Source: Elusimicrobiota bacterium | GTDB taxonomy: Bacteria > Elusimicrobiota > Elusimicrobia > UBA1565 > UBA9628 | Direction of reading: 5' to 3' | Length of the DNA stretch: 64,000 bases | Assembly (NCBI GenBank): GCA_026388095.1 | Contig: JAPLKL010000044.1 | Coordinates: forward strand, 151,648-215,647 | Shown: in pieces, positions 41,529 through 50,349 of the stretch | Layout of the letters: each line of letters opens with the position of its first letter | Numbering within the stretch: position 1 is the stretch's first letter | Notes under the pieces: generated by a model | The model's database searches: none | What the model was told of the DNA's origin: nothing | The model's input: only the letters and a program-made list of their open reading frames with translations | Translations under genes and position numbers: made by a program

Positions 41529-42290
41529 ATGAGCAAGATAATGATCATTGACGCGGAGGGGCCTCTGGGCGACGTCTTGAAGGCCGCCCTGTCCCAGGCC
41601 GGGCACGAGGTGGCGGCCACGACGGACGGGATGGCCGCGGTCGAGGCTTACAAACACGACCGTCCGGATGTCGTGCTCTTGGACCGGGACATGCCGGAGC
41701 TGCTGGGCTCCAGAGTCCTGCGTTCTCTTAAAGGTATCGACCCGCAGGCCAACGTCCTCATGCTCTACAGGGACATCGATCCCGAGAGCGAGGTCGAATA
41801 CCGGCGCATAGGAGCCCGCATCTTCTTGTCCAAAGCCGTCGGTATCGACACCCTGCTCCATGTGGTCAAGCGCAGCCTGAAGCTGGGATCAGGAGCGAGC
41901 GGCTACGACGGTTCCGACCAGATAGGCAAATCGGAGGTCCTGGTCATCGATGATGATGTCAACGTCAGGGACACGCTGAAGCCATTCCTGGAAGGCAAGG
42001 GCTATGAAGTCAGCACGGCCAAGGACGGAGAAGACGCTCTGCGCATCATGAGGAGCAGCCGGCCTCGGATGATCCTATTGGACGTGAAGATGCCGAAGAT
42101 GAACGGCGTCGAAGCCCTGCAGGCGATCCGGCGGATCAATACGCAAGTCCCGATCTTGATGATCACGGGCCAGGATGACTTGGAGACGGTGCGCGAATGC
42201 ATGCGGCTGGGCGCCTTTGACTATATGATCAAGCCTCTCAATTTGGAATATCTAGAGACGATCGTCTGGGGCAAGCTGCTTTCCATATAG
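41529..42290 (+). CDS. Double-receiver (REC-REC) response regulator without output domain
   Basis: 253 residues. REC1 (1-115) keeps the phospho-acceptor in VVLLDRDMPE and the Lys in FLSKAVG but has D-A-E instead of a D-D pair in IMIIDAEG, so phosphorylation may be impaired. REC2 (~130-253) is canonical: VLVIDDDVNVRD, MILLDVKMPKMNG, MITGQDD, YMIKPLN. No DNA-binding or enzymatic domain follows, so it acts by protein contact, perhaps in a phosphorelay. No histidine kinase is encoded nearby. Start 41529 rather than 41469 because the promoter covers the latter. Confidence 0.88.
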   Translation: MSKIMIIDAEGPLGDVLKAALSQAGHEVAATTDGMAAVEAYKHDRPDVVLLDRDMPELLGSRVLRSLKGIDPQANVLMLYRDIDPESEVEYRRIGARIFLSKAVGIDTLLHVVKRSLKLGSGASGYDGSDQIGKSEVLVIDDDVNVRDTLKPFLEGKGYEVSTAKDGEDALRIMRSSRPRMILLDVKMPKMNGVEALQAIRRINTQVPILMITGQDDLETVRECMRLGAFDYMIKPLNLEYLETIVWGKLLSI

Positions 42291-42314
42291 ATCGGGGCGG
42301 TTCCTCATCACCCG

Positions 42315-43548
42315 TCACAACCCTGTCGCTTGGAGGATCCGTTCGGCCAGGTGCCTGGCCAGCAGCGCGTTGCCTTTCGGCGTCAGGTGGCCGAAATCCC
42401 CGCCATACTGGTCGATGAAGTAGTCCGCATAGCGCCCCTGCTTCAAGGCCTGCTTGAACAACGCCTCGTTGTCGACGAATCTGACGCCTGCCAGCCCTCC
42501 GACCAGGCGTTCGAGATGCTGGACCTTCCTCATGGGATACTGCATGCAGAACAGCGCGGCCTTGCGGGACAGGACGGCCTGCGCCATGTTCCGGTAGTTG
42601 TCCCGGATGGCGGGGTTCTGCTGTTGGATGAAGATCTCGTCGGCCTTGGCCAGAAAGGCCCGGGCTTGGGCTTCGTCGCCCGCGGAAGAAGAGAGGATGG
42701 CATAGCAGCGCAGCATCCGCTCGTCGGTCACCGCCAGCCTGCGCAGCAAAGCTCTCAGAGTCGCGGTCTCGACGGGCTGGTCATGGCGCAGGGTGAGGTA
42801 GGAGAGCATGGCCAGGCTCTCCCAATCCGGGGCGGGGCCGGTGACGGCCTGCCGGAGCAGGCGTTGGGCCGCGGCCAGGTCGCCTCGGGACAGGGCATAC
42901 CAGGAGGCGCTCTTCAGAAGGCGCAGGTCATGGGGGAATCTGGCCACGCCGGCGGCGAGCACGGCCATGGCCTCGTGGTCCTGATGCCGCCTGGGCGAAA
43001 AGGAGGTCGCCTTGCCCCGCATCGTCGCTGCGGCCGCTTCCCTGCGGAGGAGAGGAAAGGCCGGGGGCCGGCGCCTCGTCCGGGGGACTCTTTTTCTCAA
43101 GGAGCTGTTCGTTGACCGTCGCGGCGAAGCGCCCCAAGCGCAGGCCGTACCAACGCCGCTGGTCCAGGCCGCGCTGTATGCTGGGGTACTCGACTCCCGC
43201 CATGAGGATGACGATGTTCGGGGCATAGGTCGAGAGGTCCGAGGCCAGCCTCCCGGCGAGGAAGACGGTGCCCACTCCGGCCTGGCCGCGGTCGATGACG
43301 GTGAAGCGGGCCTTCTTGCTGCGGCGGTTGAGCTCGTCCTCCAAGTCGGAGGGATAGCCCCCGGCGGTCATGGAATCCCCGATGCAGAGGACGCGGACGG
43401 CGCCGCCGGCCTGCAGGCCCCTCCTGATCTTGGCGGCGCGGGTCTGGGCCCGCAGAGCGCCCGCGGCCCAGAATCCGGCTTCCAGCAGGAGCGCGGCGGC
43501 GGCCAGCCCCAATAGGAAGACGACGGCTTTCTGCAGCCAGCCCGGCAT
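42315..43548 (-). pseudogene. SGNH/GDSL hydrolase with TPR insert, split by a frameshift
   Basis: Two overlapping frames make one protein. Frame 1 (43548 to ~42990) has a TM (VVFLLGLAAAALLLEAGFWA) and the catalytic Ser block VRVLCIGDSMTAGG. Frame 2 (~42990 to 42315) has TPR-like repeats and the catalytic D-x-x-H block GGDFGHLTPKGNALLARHL. The total span is one base more than a multiple of three. Joining ...GDLLFAQ to RHQDHEAMAVLAAGVARFP at ~42990 (GCCTGGG run) restores a perfect TPR. Either a recent inactivating indel or an assembly error. Intact, it would be a membrane-anchored envelope esterase/acyltransferase of ~410 aa. Confidence 0.78.
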
Positions 43549-44109
43549 CTACAATCCCTCGTCCCGGGCGCGGCTGTCCCGGATGTGGTCGTAGAGACTG
43601 TAGCCGCTGAGCGCGAAGCACAGGCAGCCCACGAAGACCGCGGCCGCCCCGAGTCGAGCGTCGCAGCGCAGCAGACCCAGCGAGCCGAGCAGATAGGTCC
43701 AGTCGTGCTCGCCTCCGCCGATCAGGGGCAGGACTTGCGCGCGCGCGTCCGCCATATAGGGCCCGATGCCGAGGAAGTTGGTGGCGAACCAGAAGATGCA
43801 GAAATCCGCCGACTTGGGCTGCCGCTGGCGCAGGAAGGAGAAGTAGAACAGCAGGGGCATGAGCAGTTGCAGCAAGGTCCCGCCCGCAAAGCCCAGCCAG
43901 CGGCTGCCCAGGAGGCCGAAGACCGGATGGCCGGCCTCATGGACGACGAGGTCGAACCAGGTCATGATGAAAAGGGCGCGGCCCAGGGGCTCCCGCGCCG
44001 AGTAGAGCGCGGCGGCGGCGGCGCCGAGCGCGGCCAGCTGCAGCGGGCCGAAGCGCAGGCGCCAGAAGGCCTTGCCTTCCGGGTCGAGCCAGGCGAGGAT
44101 GTCGCGCAT
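43549..44109 (-). CDS. Membrane zinc metalloprotease-like protein (HEAGH)
   Basis: 186 residues with about five TM helices. LVVHEAGHPVFGLLG carries the H-E-x-x-H zinc motif inside or next to a TM, as in M50 site-2-type or M48-like membrane proteases, and DFCIFWFATNFLGIGPYMAD may hold the third ligand. It is shorter than typical S2Ps. The stop TAG is directly followed by the ATG of the frameshifted SGNH gene, so the two form an operon. Confidence 0.65.
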   Translation of the reverse strand: MRDILAWLDPEGKAFWRLRFGPLQLAALGAAAAALYSAREPLGRALFIMTWFDLVVHEAGHPVFGLLGSRWLGFAGGTLLQLLMPLLFYFSFLRQRQPKSADFCIFWFATNFLGIGPYMADARAQVLPLIGGGEHDWTYLLGSLGLLRCDARLGAAAVFVGCLCFALSGYSLYDHIRDSRARDEGL

Positions 44110-44192
44110 CGCTGCGGTTATGATAGCTTTTCAGGGGTCGCGCCCCAGCTCCGTGTTTGGTATCATGGTCAAAGCCCGCAGCCGGAAACCCA

Positions 44193-44837
44193 ATGCCCAT
44201 CAAGGAAGCGCAAGACGCCCTGTCCCGCGCCTCGGAGCACGGCCGCGCTCTCTCGCGCAAGCTCGAGGACTTGGTCTTCCGCGCCCAGCGCATCGCCCGC
44301 GCTCTCAAGAACGGGACTTCGGTCCCCGATTCCATGTTCGCCCGCGACCTGAAGGAATTCCGGCTGGATATCCGCAATTTCGGCACTGAGCTGGGCGTGC
44401 TGCCGAACGCTCTGGCAGGCGTCGCTCAGTCAGCCCGGCTCGATCCAGGCGCCGGGGCGCCGGCCCAGGCCATAAGCCAGCTCTCCCAGCAGATCCACGA
44501 CAACATGCTGGCTCTGGAGGACCAGGGCCAACTGGCGAGCCAGCACCTCCGCGGGGCCGAGTACAAATCTGATATGGGCTACTTGTTCGCGGAGATTCAC
44601 GGCCTGGTCGTGCGGGCCCAGGGCCTGCCCGCCATCGCCGACCAGATCGTCAGCCAGGCTAAAGCCGCGCCTCCCAGCGCGCCGGCCGCGGCCCAGCCTC
44701 CGCCCGCAAGCGCTCCCGAGAGGCCGGCGCTCAATCCCCGCCGTGCCGTGCCTTTGCGGTCCATCGCCCGGTTCAACCCGGCCACTCCCGCCGCCGGCTT
44801 GCCCGCCCAGCCGGACGGCCCTGAACACAGGAATTAG
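44193..44837 (+). CDS. Helical protein of unknown function with Ala/Pro-rich tail
   Basis: 214 residues from the ATG at 44193; a TGG-TATCAT promoter-like element lies 26 nt upstream. Residues 1-160 are amphipathic helices (ISQLSQQIHDNMLALEDQGQ is typical), and 160-214 are Ala/Pro-rich and probably disordered. No signal peptide or TM. No family recognised. It is flanked by divergent and convergent genes, so it stands alone. Confidence 0.65.
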   Translation: MPIKEAQDALSRASEHGRALSRKLEDLVFRAQRIARALKNGTSVPDSMFARDLKEFRLDIRNFGTELGVLPNALAGVAQSARLDPGAGAPAQAISQLSQQIHDNMLALEDQGQLASQHLRGAEYKSDMGYLFAEIHGLVVRAQGLPAIADQIVSQAKAAPPSAPAAAQPPPASAPERPALNPRRAVPLRSIARFNPATPAAGLPAQPDGPEHRN

Positions 44838-44860
44838 CGCCCTGGTCCGGGCGCCTGCGT

Positions 44861-45712
44861 CTATTTCCCTAGGACGATCGTCGCCTTGGCTCTCAGCTCT
44901 TGGAGGTAGTCAGGCCAAGCCTTGGTGATCTTGTCGGCCGTCATCGTCCTGCGCAAGTCGACCTTGATCTCTTCGAAGACGGCGGGCTTGGCCGGCCTGG
45001 ATTCCTCGGCTTTGAGCACATGATAGCCGAACTTCGTCTTCACGGGGCCGGCCACTTCGCCGGGCTTGAGCGCAAAAGCGGCTTTCTCGATCTCCGGAAG
45101 AAGAGTGCCCCGGGGCACGAAGCCCACGTCGCCGCCGCGCCCCTTGGTGGTGTTGTCTAGAGAGACCTGGGAGGCCAGCTTGGCGAAATCCGCTCCGGTC
45201 TTGATGGCGGCCAGGAAGTCGTTGGCTTCTTTTTCCGTGTTCACCTGGACATTCCGAAGATGCACGGCCTCCGGACTGGCCAATCTCTCCTTGTTGGCAT
45301 CGAAGAATCCCTTGACCTCGGCGTCCGTCACTTGGATGTTCTTGGCCTTGGCCACCAGATTCTCCCGCAGGTTCTGGGTCTCGATCTGAGAACGCAGACC
45401 CTGGAGATTCGTCCCGTCGGCGGCCAAACGCGCGCTGAAGGCGGCTTCATCCGGGAACTGGCTCTGGATGCGCTTGAGCCGCGCCTCCACTTCCTGGGCA
45501 TCCGGCTTGACCCCCAGGCCGGCGGCGGCTTGGGTGGTCAATATCTCATCCACCCTCTCATTGAGAACGGCTCTTCCGTATTCCCGCCAAGCCCGATCCA
45601 TCATCTCGGTCCGCCTGATCGCGACGCCGTTGACCGTGGCGAGCACGGCCGGCGCTTTGGCCGGGGCCGCGGAAACGGCCGTGGCCAAGAGCAATCCGCC
45701 GAATAAGATCAT
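44861..45712 (-). CDS. Parvulin-type peptidyl-prolyl isomerase, SurA/PrsA-like
   Basis: 283 residues. Signal peptide (MILFGGLLLATAVSAAPA), an N-terminal SurA-like chaperone region (VLATVNGVAIRRTEMMDRAW), and a parvulin domain with AVHLRNVQVNTEKEANDFLA, GRGGDVGFVPRGTLLPEIEK, and TKFGYHVLKAEE. It assists folding of secreted or outer-membrane proteins. GGAGG precedes the start codon at suitable spacing. Confidence 0.92.
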   Translation of the reverse strand: MILFGGLLLATAVSAAPAKAPAVLATVNGVAIRRTEMMDRAWREYGRAVLNERVDEILTTQAAAGLGVKPDAQEVEARLKRIQSQFPDEAAFSARLAADGTNLQGLRSQIETQNLRENLVAKAKNIQVTDAEVKGFFDANKERLASPEAVHLRNVQVNTEKEANDFLAAIKTGADFAKLASQVSLDNTTKGRGGDVGFVPRGTLLPEIEKAAFALKPGEVAGPVKTKFGYHVLKAEESRPAKPAVFEEIKVDLRRTMTADKITKAWPDYLQELRAKATIVLGK

Positions 45713-45811
45713 GAGTGGGCCTCCTTCCTGGATCCGACTAGGGTAGAAGCTAACATTCTGGCCGCGGTCCCAGCAAGCGGCTCACGCTCATCGGCCGGGT
45801 CCGGCCAGGCC

Positions 45812-47191
45812 CTAGTCGAGGATCGCGCGGAAGGCCTTCCAAGCCGCCGGGTCGAACTTCGCTTTCTGGACTTCCATGATCTTCAAGGCTTCCGTTGATG
45901 TCATCCCCGCCCGGTAGGGCCGGTTCTCCATGAGGGCGTCGTAATAGTCGGCGAGGTTCGTGATCCGCGACTCGAGCGGGATCTCGTGGGCGGAGAGGGC
46001 CTGGGGATAGCCCTTTCCGTCGACGGTCTCATGGTGGGTCAAGGCGACCTTGCGGCCGACGCGGCGGCTGACGCTGTCCAGACCCCGGGCGGCGGCGATG
46101 ATCCCGGCGCCCAGCGAGGTGTGGCGCTCCATGACCACGCGCTCCTCGGCCGTCAGCTGGCCCTCCTTCTTGATGACCGTCAGGACCGCCTCCTCGCGCT
46201 TGCCCATGTCGTGCAGGCGCGCGCCCCAGGAGGTCTTGACCGCGAACTCCATGGGCAGGCCCATCTTCCAGGCGATCAGGCCCGCCAGCAGCCCGACGCG
46301 CATCATGTGGGAGTGGGTCTTCGGGTCCTTGGCCTTCAGCGTGGCCAGGAGCTCGTCCTTGGCGTTCATCGCGGCGCCCGACTGGGGCGACGGGGCCTGG
46401 TCCGCGGAGGAGAAGATCTGGGCGGCGGCATCCAGCCGCTCGGCGTAGCCGCGATCGGGGACCAGAGCCTGGGACCAGTTGCGGCTGTCGTAGAAGGGGG
46501 AGGGGGGCAGAGCCAGCGGTAGCCGGATCTTGCGCGGGTCTTGCGGGGCCGTCCAGTCGGGCGCGGTGGCGGGGCCGGCCGAGTCCAAGGGCTGGGGCGG
46601 GCGCCAATCGCTGAGCAGGCGGGCGGCCGCGGCATCGGCGTTTCTCATCGCGCGCTCGGCGGCCATCCGGCGGACCGCCTTGTAGCGCTGGCCGACCGAC
46701 GCGCCGTAAAGGGCCAATCCTTTGAGCTGCTCCTGCAGCGCCAGGGCTTCTTCGGGAGAGGCATCGTCACCGGCCGCGGTCAGCTCGGCGAAAGCCTGCG
46801 CGGTCCTGGCCTCGACCTCGGGGGCGGCGGCGCTGCGCGCGTGCGCCAGCACGCTGAACAGCTCGGCGCGCTGTTCGGCGCCGAGGCCGGCCGGGGCGGC
46901 GAGCAGGGCCTGGACGTTCTCGGGGAGATGGGCGGCCAGCGGGGCCAAGGCCGAGGCTCCGGAGGGCTGGGCCAGATTGATGGTCTGCAGGTAGCTGAGC
47001 TTCGGCGCCAGGCTGACAGTCAGTTGGCGGCCTTCGGAGGTGCGCAGCCAATCCTGGAAGGGTTTGAAGGACTCCACCCAGGCCGCGGGCGCTTTCTCAA
47101 AGAGCGGCCGGCCCAAGCCTGCGGCGACCGCTGGGCCGAATGCGCAGATTAAGGCGAGCAGCGCGAGGGCGGCGACGCGCAATCTCCTCAT
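45812..47191 (-). CDS. HD-GYP domain protein with signal peptide
   Basis: 459 residues. MRRLRVAALALLALICAFGPAVA is a signal peptide or signal anchor. Residues ~30-270 are helical and unassigned. The C-terminal ~180 form a complete HD-GYP domain: THSHMMRVGLLAG, ARLHDMGKREEAV, MERHTSLGAGII, THHETVDGKGYPQAL and ITNLADYYDALMENRPYR. HD-GYP enzymes hydrolyse cyclic di-GMP and cyclic nucleotides in the cytoplasm; an export signal in front is unexpected. If the N-terminus is only an anchor with the domain inside, ordinary signalling is possible. Confidence 0.85.
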   Translation of the reverse strand: MRRLRVAALALLALICAFGPAVAAGLGRPLFEKAPAAWVESFKPFQDWLRTSEGRQLTVSLAPKLSYLQTINLAQPSGASALAPLAAHLPENVQALLAAPAGLGAEQRAELFSVLAHARSAAAPEVEARTAQAFAELTAAGDDASPEEALALQEQLKGLALYGASVGQRYKAVRRMAAERAMRNADAAAARLLSDWRPPQPLDSAGPATAPDWTAPQDPRKIRLPLALPPSPFYDSRNWSQALVPDRGYAERLDAAAQIFSSADQAPSPQSGAAMNAKDELLATLKAKDPKTHSHMMRVGLLAGLIAWKMGLPMEFAVKTSWGARLHDMGKREEAVLTVIKKEGQLTAEERVVMERHTSLGAGIIAAARGLDSVSRRVGRKVALTHHETVDGKGYPQALSAHEIPLESRITNLADYYDALMENRPYRAGMTSTEALKIMEVQKAKFDPAAWKAFRAILD

Positions 47192-47290
47192 GCCAAAAGT
47201 ATAGTCGGGAAACCGCCGCCGCTTCAGTGCCCAAAGGCCCAGCGGCCGCTGGGCTTAAAGACCAGCGGCTGCCGTATGCAAGCCTCCGGT

Positions 47291-48307
47291 TCAGCGCTTC
47301 ACGCCGCAGGAGCCGCCGCCCTGCTTGGCGTAGTAGTGTTGGTGGTACTCCTCCGCCCGGTAGAACTCTCCGGCGGGCGCGATCTGAGTGACCACGCGGC
47401 CGTGATAGCGGTGCGAGGCTTCCAGGAGCGCCTTGGACGCCAGGGCCGCCTGCCTCTGCTCCTCGTCCGCGTAGAAGATCACGGAGCGGTACTGGTCTCC
47501 GACGTCCGGTCCCTGGCGGTCGAGGGTGGTCGGGTCATGGATGCTCCAGAAGGTCTTGAGGAGCTGGTCGTAGCTGATCCGGGACGGGTCGTATTCCAGG
47601 CGCAGGGTCTCGGCGTGGCCGGTGGTCCCGGTGCAGACCAGCTTGTAGGTCGGGTCCTTGGCCGTCCCGCCCGCGAAGCCCACCTCCGTGCTCAGCACCC
47701 CGGGCAGCTGGCTGAAGGCTTCTTCCACGTGCCAGAAACAGCCTCCCGAGAACATGGCGGTCTTGGTCTTGGGCTTGGCGGCCGGGAAGAGCCGCCGGTA
47801 CGGCCCATAGCCCTCGGCCTCCAGCCGGTCGGCCGGGATGAAACGCAGGGCCGCGGAGTTGATGCAGTAGCGCAGGCCCTTCGGGCCCGGCCCGTCCGGG
47901 AACACATGCCCGAGGTGGCTGTCGCTTTGCTTGGAGCGCACCTCCATGCGCTCCAGCCCCGATGAGCGGTCGCTCTTGGAGGACACCGCCGCATCGGCGA
48001 TCGGCTTGGTGAAGCTGGGCCAGCCCGTGCCGGAGTCGAACTTGTCCGTGGATGAGAAAAGCGGCTCGCCCGTGGTCACGTCCACGTAGATGCCGGGGGC
48101 GTGGTTGTCCCAATAGGCGTTGGCGAAGGGGGGCTCCGTGCCGCACTCCTGGGTCACGCGGTATTGCTCGGGGGTCAATCTCCGACGCAGTTCATCGGAG
48201 GACGGCTTCTTGGGTCCGGGCATGGGACCTCCTTCGGGCCAGGCTCCCGCAGACGCGCAGAGGATGGCCGCGGCTAGAACGCAGGACCAGACTCGCGGAC
48301 TGTCCAT
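47291..48307 (-). CDS. msrBA: Secreted MsrB-MsrA methionine sulfoxide reductase fusion
   Basis: 338 residues. Signal peptide ([16 protein letters not shown]), MsrB domain first ([39 protein letters not shown], catalytic Cys in [12 protein letters not shown]), then MsrA (catalytic Cys in [30 protein letters not shown]; resolving Cys in GSCGVKR). Together they reduce both epimers of methionine sulfoxide in exported proteins. The MsrB zinc cysteines are absent, as in many bacterial forms. The TlpA-like thioredoxin at 39.5 kb is a plausible type of electron donor. Confidence 0.95.
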   Translation of the reverse strand: MDSPRVWSCVLAAAILCASAGAWPEGGPMPGPKKPSSDELRRRLTPEQYRVTQECGTEPPFANAYWDNHAPGIYVDVTTGEPLFSSTDKFDSGTGWPSFTKPIADAAVSSKSDRSSGLERMEVRSKQSDSHLGHVFPDGPGPKGLRYCINSAALRFIPADRLEAEGYGPYRRLFPAAKPKTKTAMFSGGCFWHVEEAFSQLPGVLSTEVGFAGGTAKDPTYKLVCTGTTGHAETLRLEYDPSRISYDQLLKTFWSIHDPTTLDRQGPDVGDQYRSVIFYADEEQRQAALASKALLEASHRYHGRVVTQIAPAGEFYRAEEYHQHYYAKQGGGSCGVKR

Positions 48308-48372
48308 ATCCCTCTCGCATATGAGTGACTCCCGGAGGGCGCGCGTTACACGCTACGCGGACGCGCTTCTTT

Positions 48373-48380
48373 GATAGAAT
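48373..48380 (+). promoter_or_regulatory. Extended -10 promoter of the sigma-factor/PDH operon
   Basis: TGA-TAGAAT, followed after 8 nt by an in-frame GTG at 48389. A TTG at 48371 would lie on top of this promoter and is unlikely to be the start. Confidence 0.5.
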
Positions 48381-48388
48381 CAGCGTGC

Positions 48389-48970
48389 GTGGAGCTGGGA
48401 TTCGAACCGGGATATCTGGACCGCCTGCACCGCCGCGATCCCGCCGCGGTGGAGCACGTGGTGCGCCGGCACTCGGCGGACCTCCTCAACGGCGCCCTGG
48501 CCCTCGGGCTGCGCGAGAACGCGGCCGAGGAGTTGGTGGCCGAGACCTTCGCGGCCTTCCTCGACGCCGCGCCTCGCTTCCAGGGCCGCTCTTCCGTCAA
48601 GACCTATCTCTTCGGCATCCTCTACCGCAAGGCCATGGAGCGGGGCCGCAAGTCCGCGCGCGAGCAGGCCTTCGACCCCATCGACGAGGCCTTCGACCAG
48701 CGCTTCAACCTCGTCGGGCACTGGAGCCAGCCTCCCCGCGGCCCCGAGGAGGAGACCTTGGCGCACGAGGTGGGGGAGCTCATCGAAGCCTGCCTCAAGG
48801 GCCTGCGCCCCCTGGAAAGGGCCGCCTTCCTCCTCAAGGAGGTGGAGCGCGAGCCCAGCGAGTCCGTCCGTAACGCCCTGGAGGTGAAGGACACTCATCT
48901 GCGGGTGCTGTTGTTCCGGGCCCGCAACAAGCTGCGCGACTGCTTGGAAGCGCGCTGGGGTAAGAGATGA
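48389..48970 (+). CDS. ECF-type RNA polymerase sigma factor
   Basis: 193 residues from the GTG at 48389. Region 2 is visible as ALGLRENAAEELVAETFAAF and FQGRSSVKTYLFGILYRKAM (promoter melting and -10 contact). Region 4 is LRPLERAAFLLKEVEREPSE then TVRVLLFRARNKLRD-like helices (HLRVLLFRARNKLRDCLEAR). Its ATGA overlap with a small zinc-finger protein identifies a sigma/anti-sigma pair. The pair is transcribed into the pyruvate dehydrogenase genes 19 bp further on. Confidence 0.9.
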   Translation: MELGFEPGYLDRLHRRDPAAVEHVVRRHSADLLNGALALGLRENAAEELVAETFAAFLDAAPRFQGRSSVKTYLFGILYRKAMERGRKSAREQAFDPIDEAFDQRFNLVGHWSQPPRGPEEETLAHEVGELIEACLKGLRPLERAAFLLKEVEREPSESVRNALEVKDTHLRVLLFRARNKLRDCLEARWGKR

Positions 48971-49233
48971 GCCTGCCGGTCAACTGCCATGGCGTGTGTC
49001 TGTGGCTCAGCCGCGGCGAGGCGGAGGACGCTTCGTGGCTCTCCGCCTGGCTGGCGCGCGCGCACCTGGCTTGGTGCGCCCACTGCCGCCGCTACCGCAG
49101 CCAGCTGGAGCTCATCGGCGACGCGGCCCGGCTCTCGCGGGCGCACCTGGCCGATCCGGAGCGCGTCCGGAGCCTGCAGACCCGCATCGTCCGCCGCCTG
49201 TTGTCCGGCGGCGGCAGCCGGGGGCAAAGCTAA
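48967..49233 (+). CDS. Zinc-finger anti-sigma factor-like protein
   Basis: 88 residues. HLAWCAHCRRYRSQLELI is the H-x3-C-x2-C motif of the ZAS/zf-HC2 fold that clamps group IV sigma factors. No TM segment follows, so it is cytoplasmic and may sense redox or metal through this site. Translation is coupled to the sigma gene. Confidence 0.8.
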   Translation: MSLPVNCHGVCLWLSRGEAEDASWLSAWLARAHLAWCAHCRRYRSQLELIGDAARLSRAHLADPERVRSLQTRIVRRLLSGGGSRGQS

Positions 49234-49251
49234 GGCCCGGCCGGAGGAGAC

Positions 49252-50349
49252 ATGTATTTCGAGCGATTCGACCCGCTGCAGGGGCAATGCCTGCAGATCC
49301 TCGACCCCATGGGCAAGGTCCAAGAGGATCTGCGGCCCGACCTGCCCGACTCTCGCGTCAAGCAACTCTACGAGCGCATGTCCGTCATGCGCCTGGCCGA
49401 CCAAATGGCCATGAGCCTGCAGCGCGAGGGGGGGATGGGCACCTATGCGCCCTTCTACGGCCAGGAGGCCGCTCAGGCTTCGGCCGCCTTCCTCCAGCCG
49501 GCGGACTGGATGGTCCCTTCCTACCGCGAGACCGGCGCGCTCTTCCTGCGCGGCGTGCCCCTGGCCAACCTCTACCGCTATTGGATGGGCGACGAGCGCG
49601 GCATGCTCATGCCCGAGGGGCTGCGCATATTGCCCATCGCCATCGTGGTCGGCTCCCAGCCCCTGCACGCCGTGGGCCTGTCCTGGGCCATGAAGCTCAA
49701 AGGCGAGAAGGCCGCGGCCGTGGCCTATTTCGGCGACGGGGCCAGCTCGCAGGGCGACGTGCACGAGGCCATGAATTTCGCGGGCGTGTTCCAGACCCCC
49801 ACGGTCTTCCTGTGCCAGAACAACCAGTTCGCCATCTCTTTGCCGCGCAAGCAGCAGACCGCGGCCGCGACCATCGCCCAGCGGGCCTCGAGCTACGGCT
49901 TCCCGGGCCTGCTGATCGACGGCAACGATATCTTCGCCGTGGCCGCGGCCATGACCGAGGCCCTGGCCGACGTCCGCGCGGGCAAGGGCCCGCGCCTCAT
50001 CGAGATGCTCACCTACCGGCTGGGGCCGCACACCACGGCCGACGACCCCACCAAGTACCGCGCCAGCGGGGAGATCGAGAAGTACAAGCCCTTCGACCCG
50101 CTCCTGCGCCTGCGCCGCTATCTGGAGAGCCGGAAGCTCTGGGATGAAACGGCGGAGAAGGATCTGGTCCAGCGCGGCCAGGCCGAGGTGGAAGACGCGG
50201 CCAAGAAAGCCAAGGCCATCGCGCCGGCCGTCCCGGACGACATCTTCGCCTATACCTACCGCACGCTGCCGCCCTATCTCAAGCGTCAGCAGGAAGACCT
50301 GCGGGCCTTCCTCAAGGAGCAGGCGGCGGTGGAGGCGCACCATGGCTAA
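49252..50349 (+). CDS. pdhA: Pyruvate dehydrogenase E1 alpha subunit
   Basis: 365 residues. Thiamine diphosphate-dependent decarboxylation of pyruvate (or a branched 2-oxo acid). The ThDP motif is YFGDGASSQGDVHEAMNFAG...QNNQFAIS. VPSYRETGALFLRG and THRLGPHTTADDPTKYR-type segments (TYRLGPHTTADDPTKYR) match E1 alpha. GGAGG precedes the start. Its end overlaps pdhB by 8 bp. The conserved regulatory-loop sequence cannot separate pyruvate from branched-chain specificity with certainty. Confidence 0.92.
   Translation: MYFERFDPLQGQCLQILDPMGKVQEDLRPDLPDSRVKQLYERMSVMRLADQMAMSLQREGGMGTYAPFYGQEAAQASAAFLQPADWMVPSYRETGALFLRGVPLANLYRYWMGDERGMLMPEGLRILPIAIVVGSQPLHAVGLSWAMKLKGEKAAAVAYFGDGASSQGDVHEAMNFAGVFQTPTVFLCQNNQFAISLPRKQQTAAATIAQRASSYGFPGLLIDGNDIFAVAAAMTEALADVRAGKGPRLIEMLTYRLGPHTTADDPTKYRASGEIEKYKPFDPLLRLRRYLESRKLWDETAEKDLVQRGQAEVEDAAKKAKAIAPAVPDDIFAYTYRTLPPYLKRQQEDLRAFLKEQAAVEAHHG

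Noticed and set aside
48389..48470. TGGAGCTGGGATTCGAACCGGGAT looks like the 3' end of a tRNA on the minus strand
   Set aside because: The T-stem does not pair (CCCGG against CCCAG) and no acceptor, D or anticodon arms can be built; the bases code for the sigma factor N-terminus.
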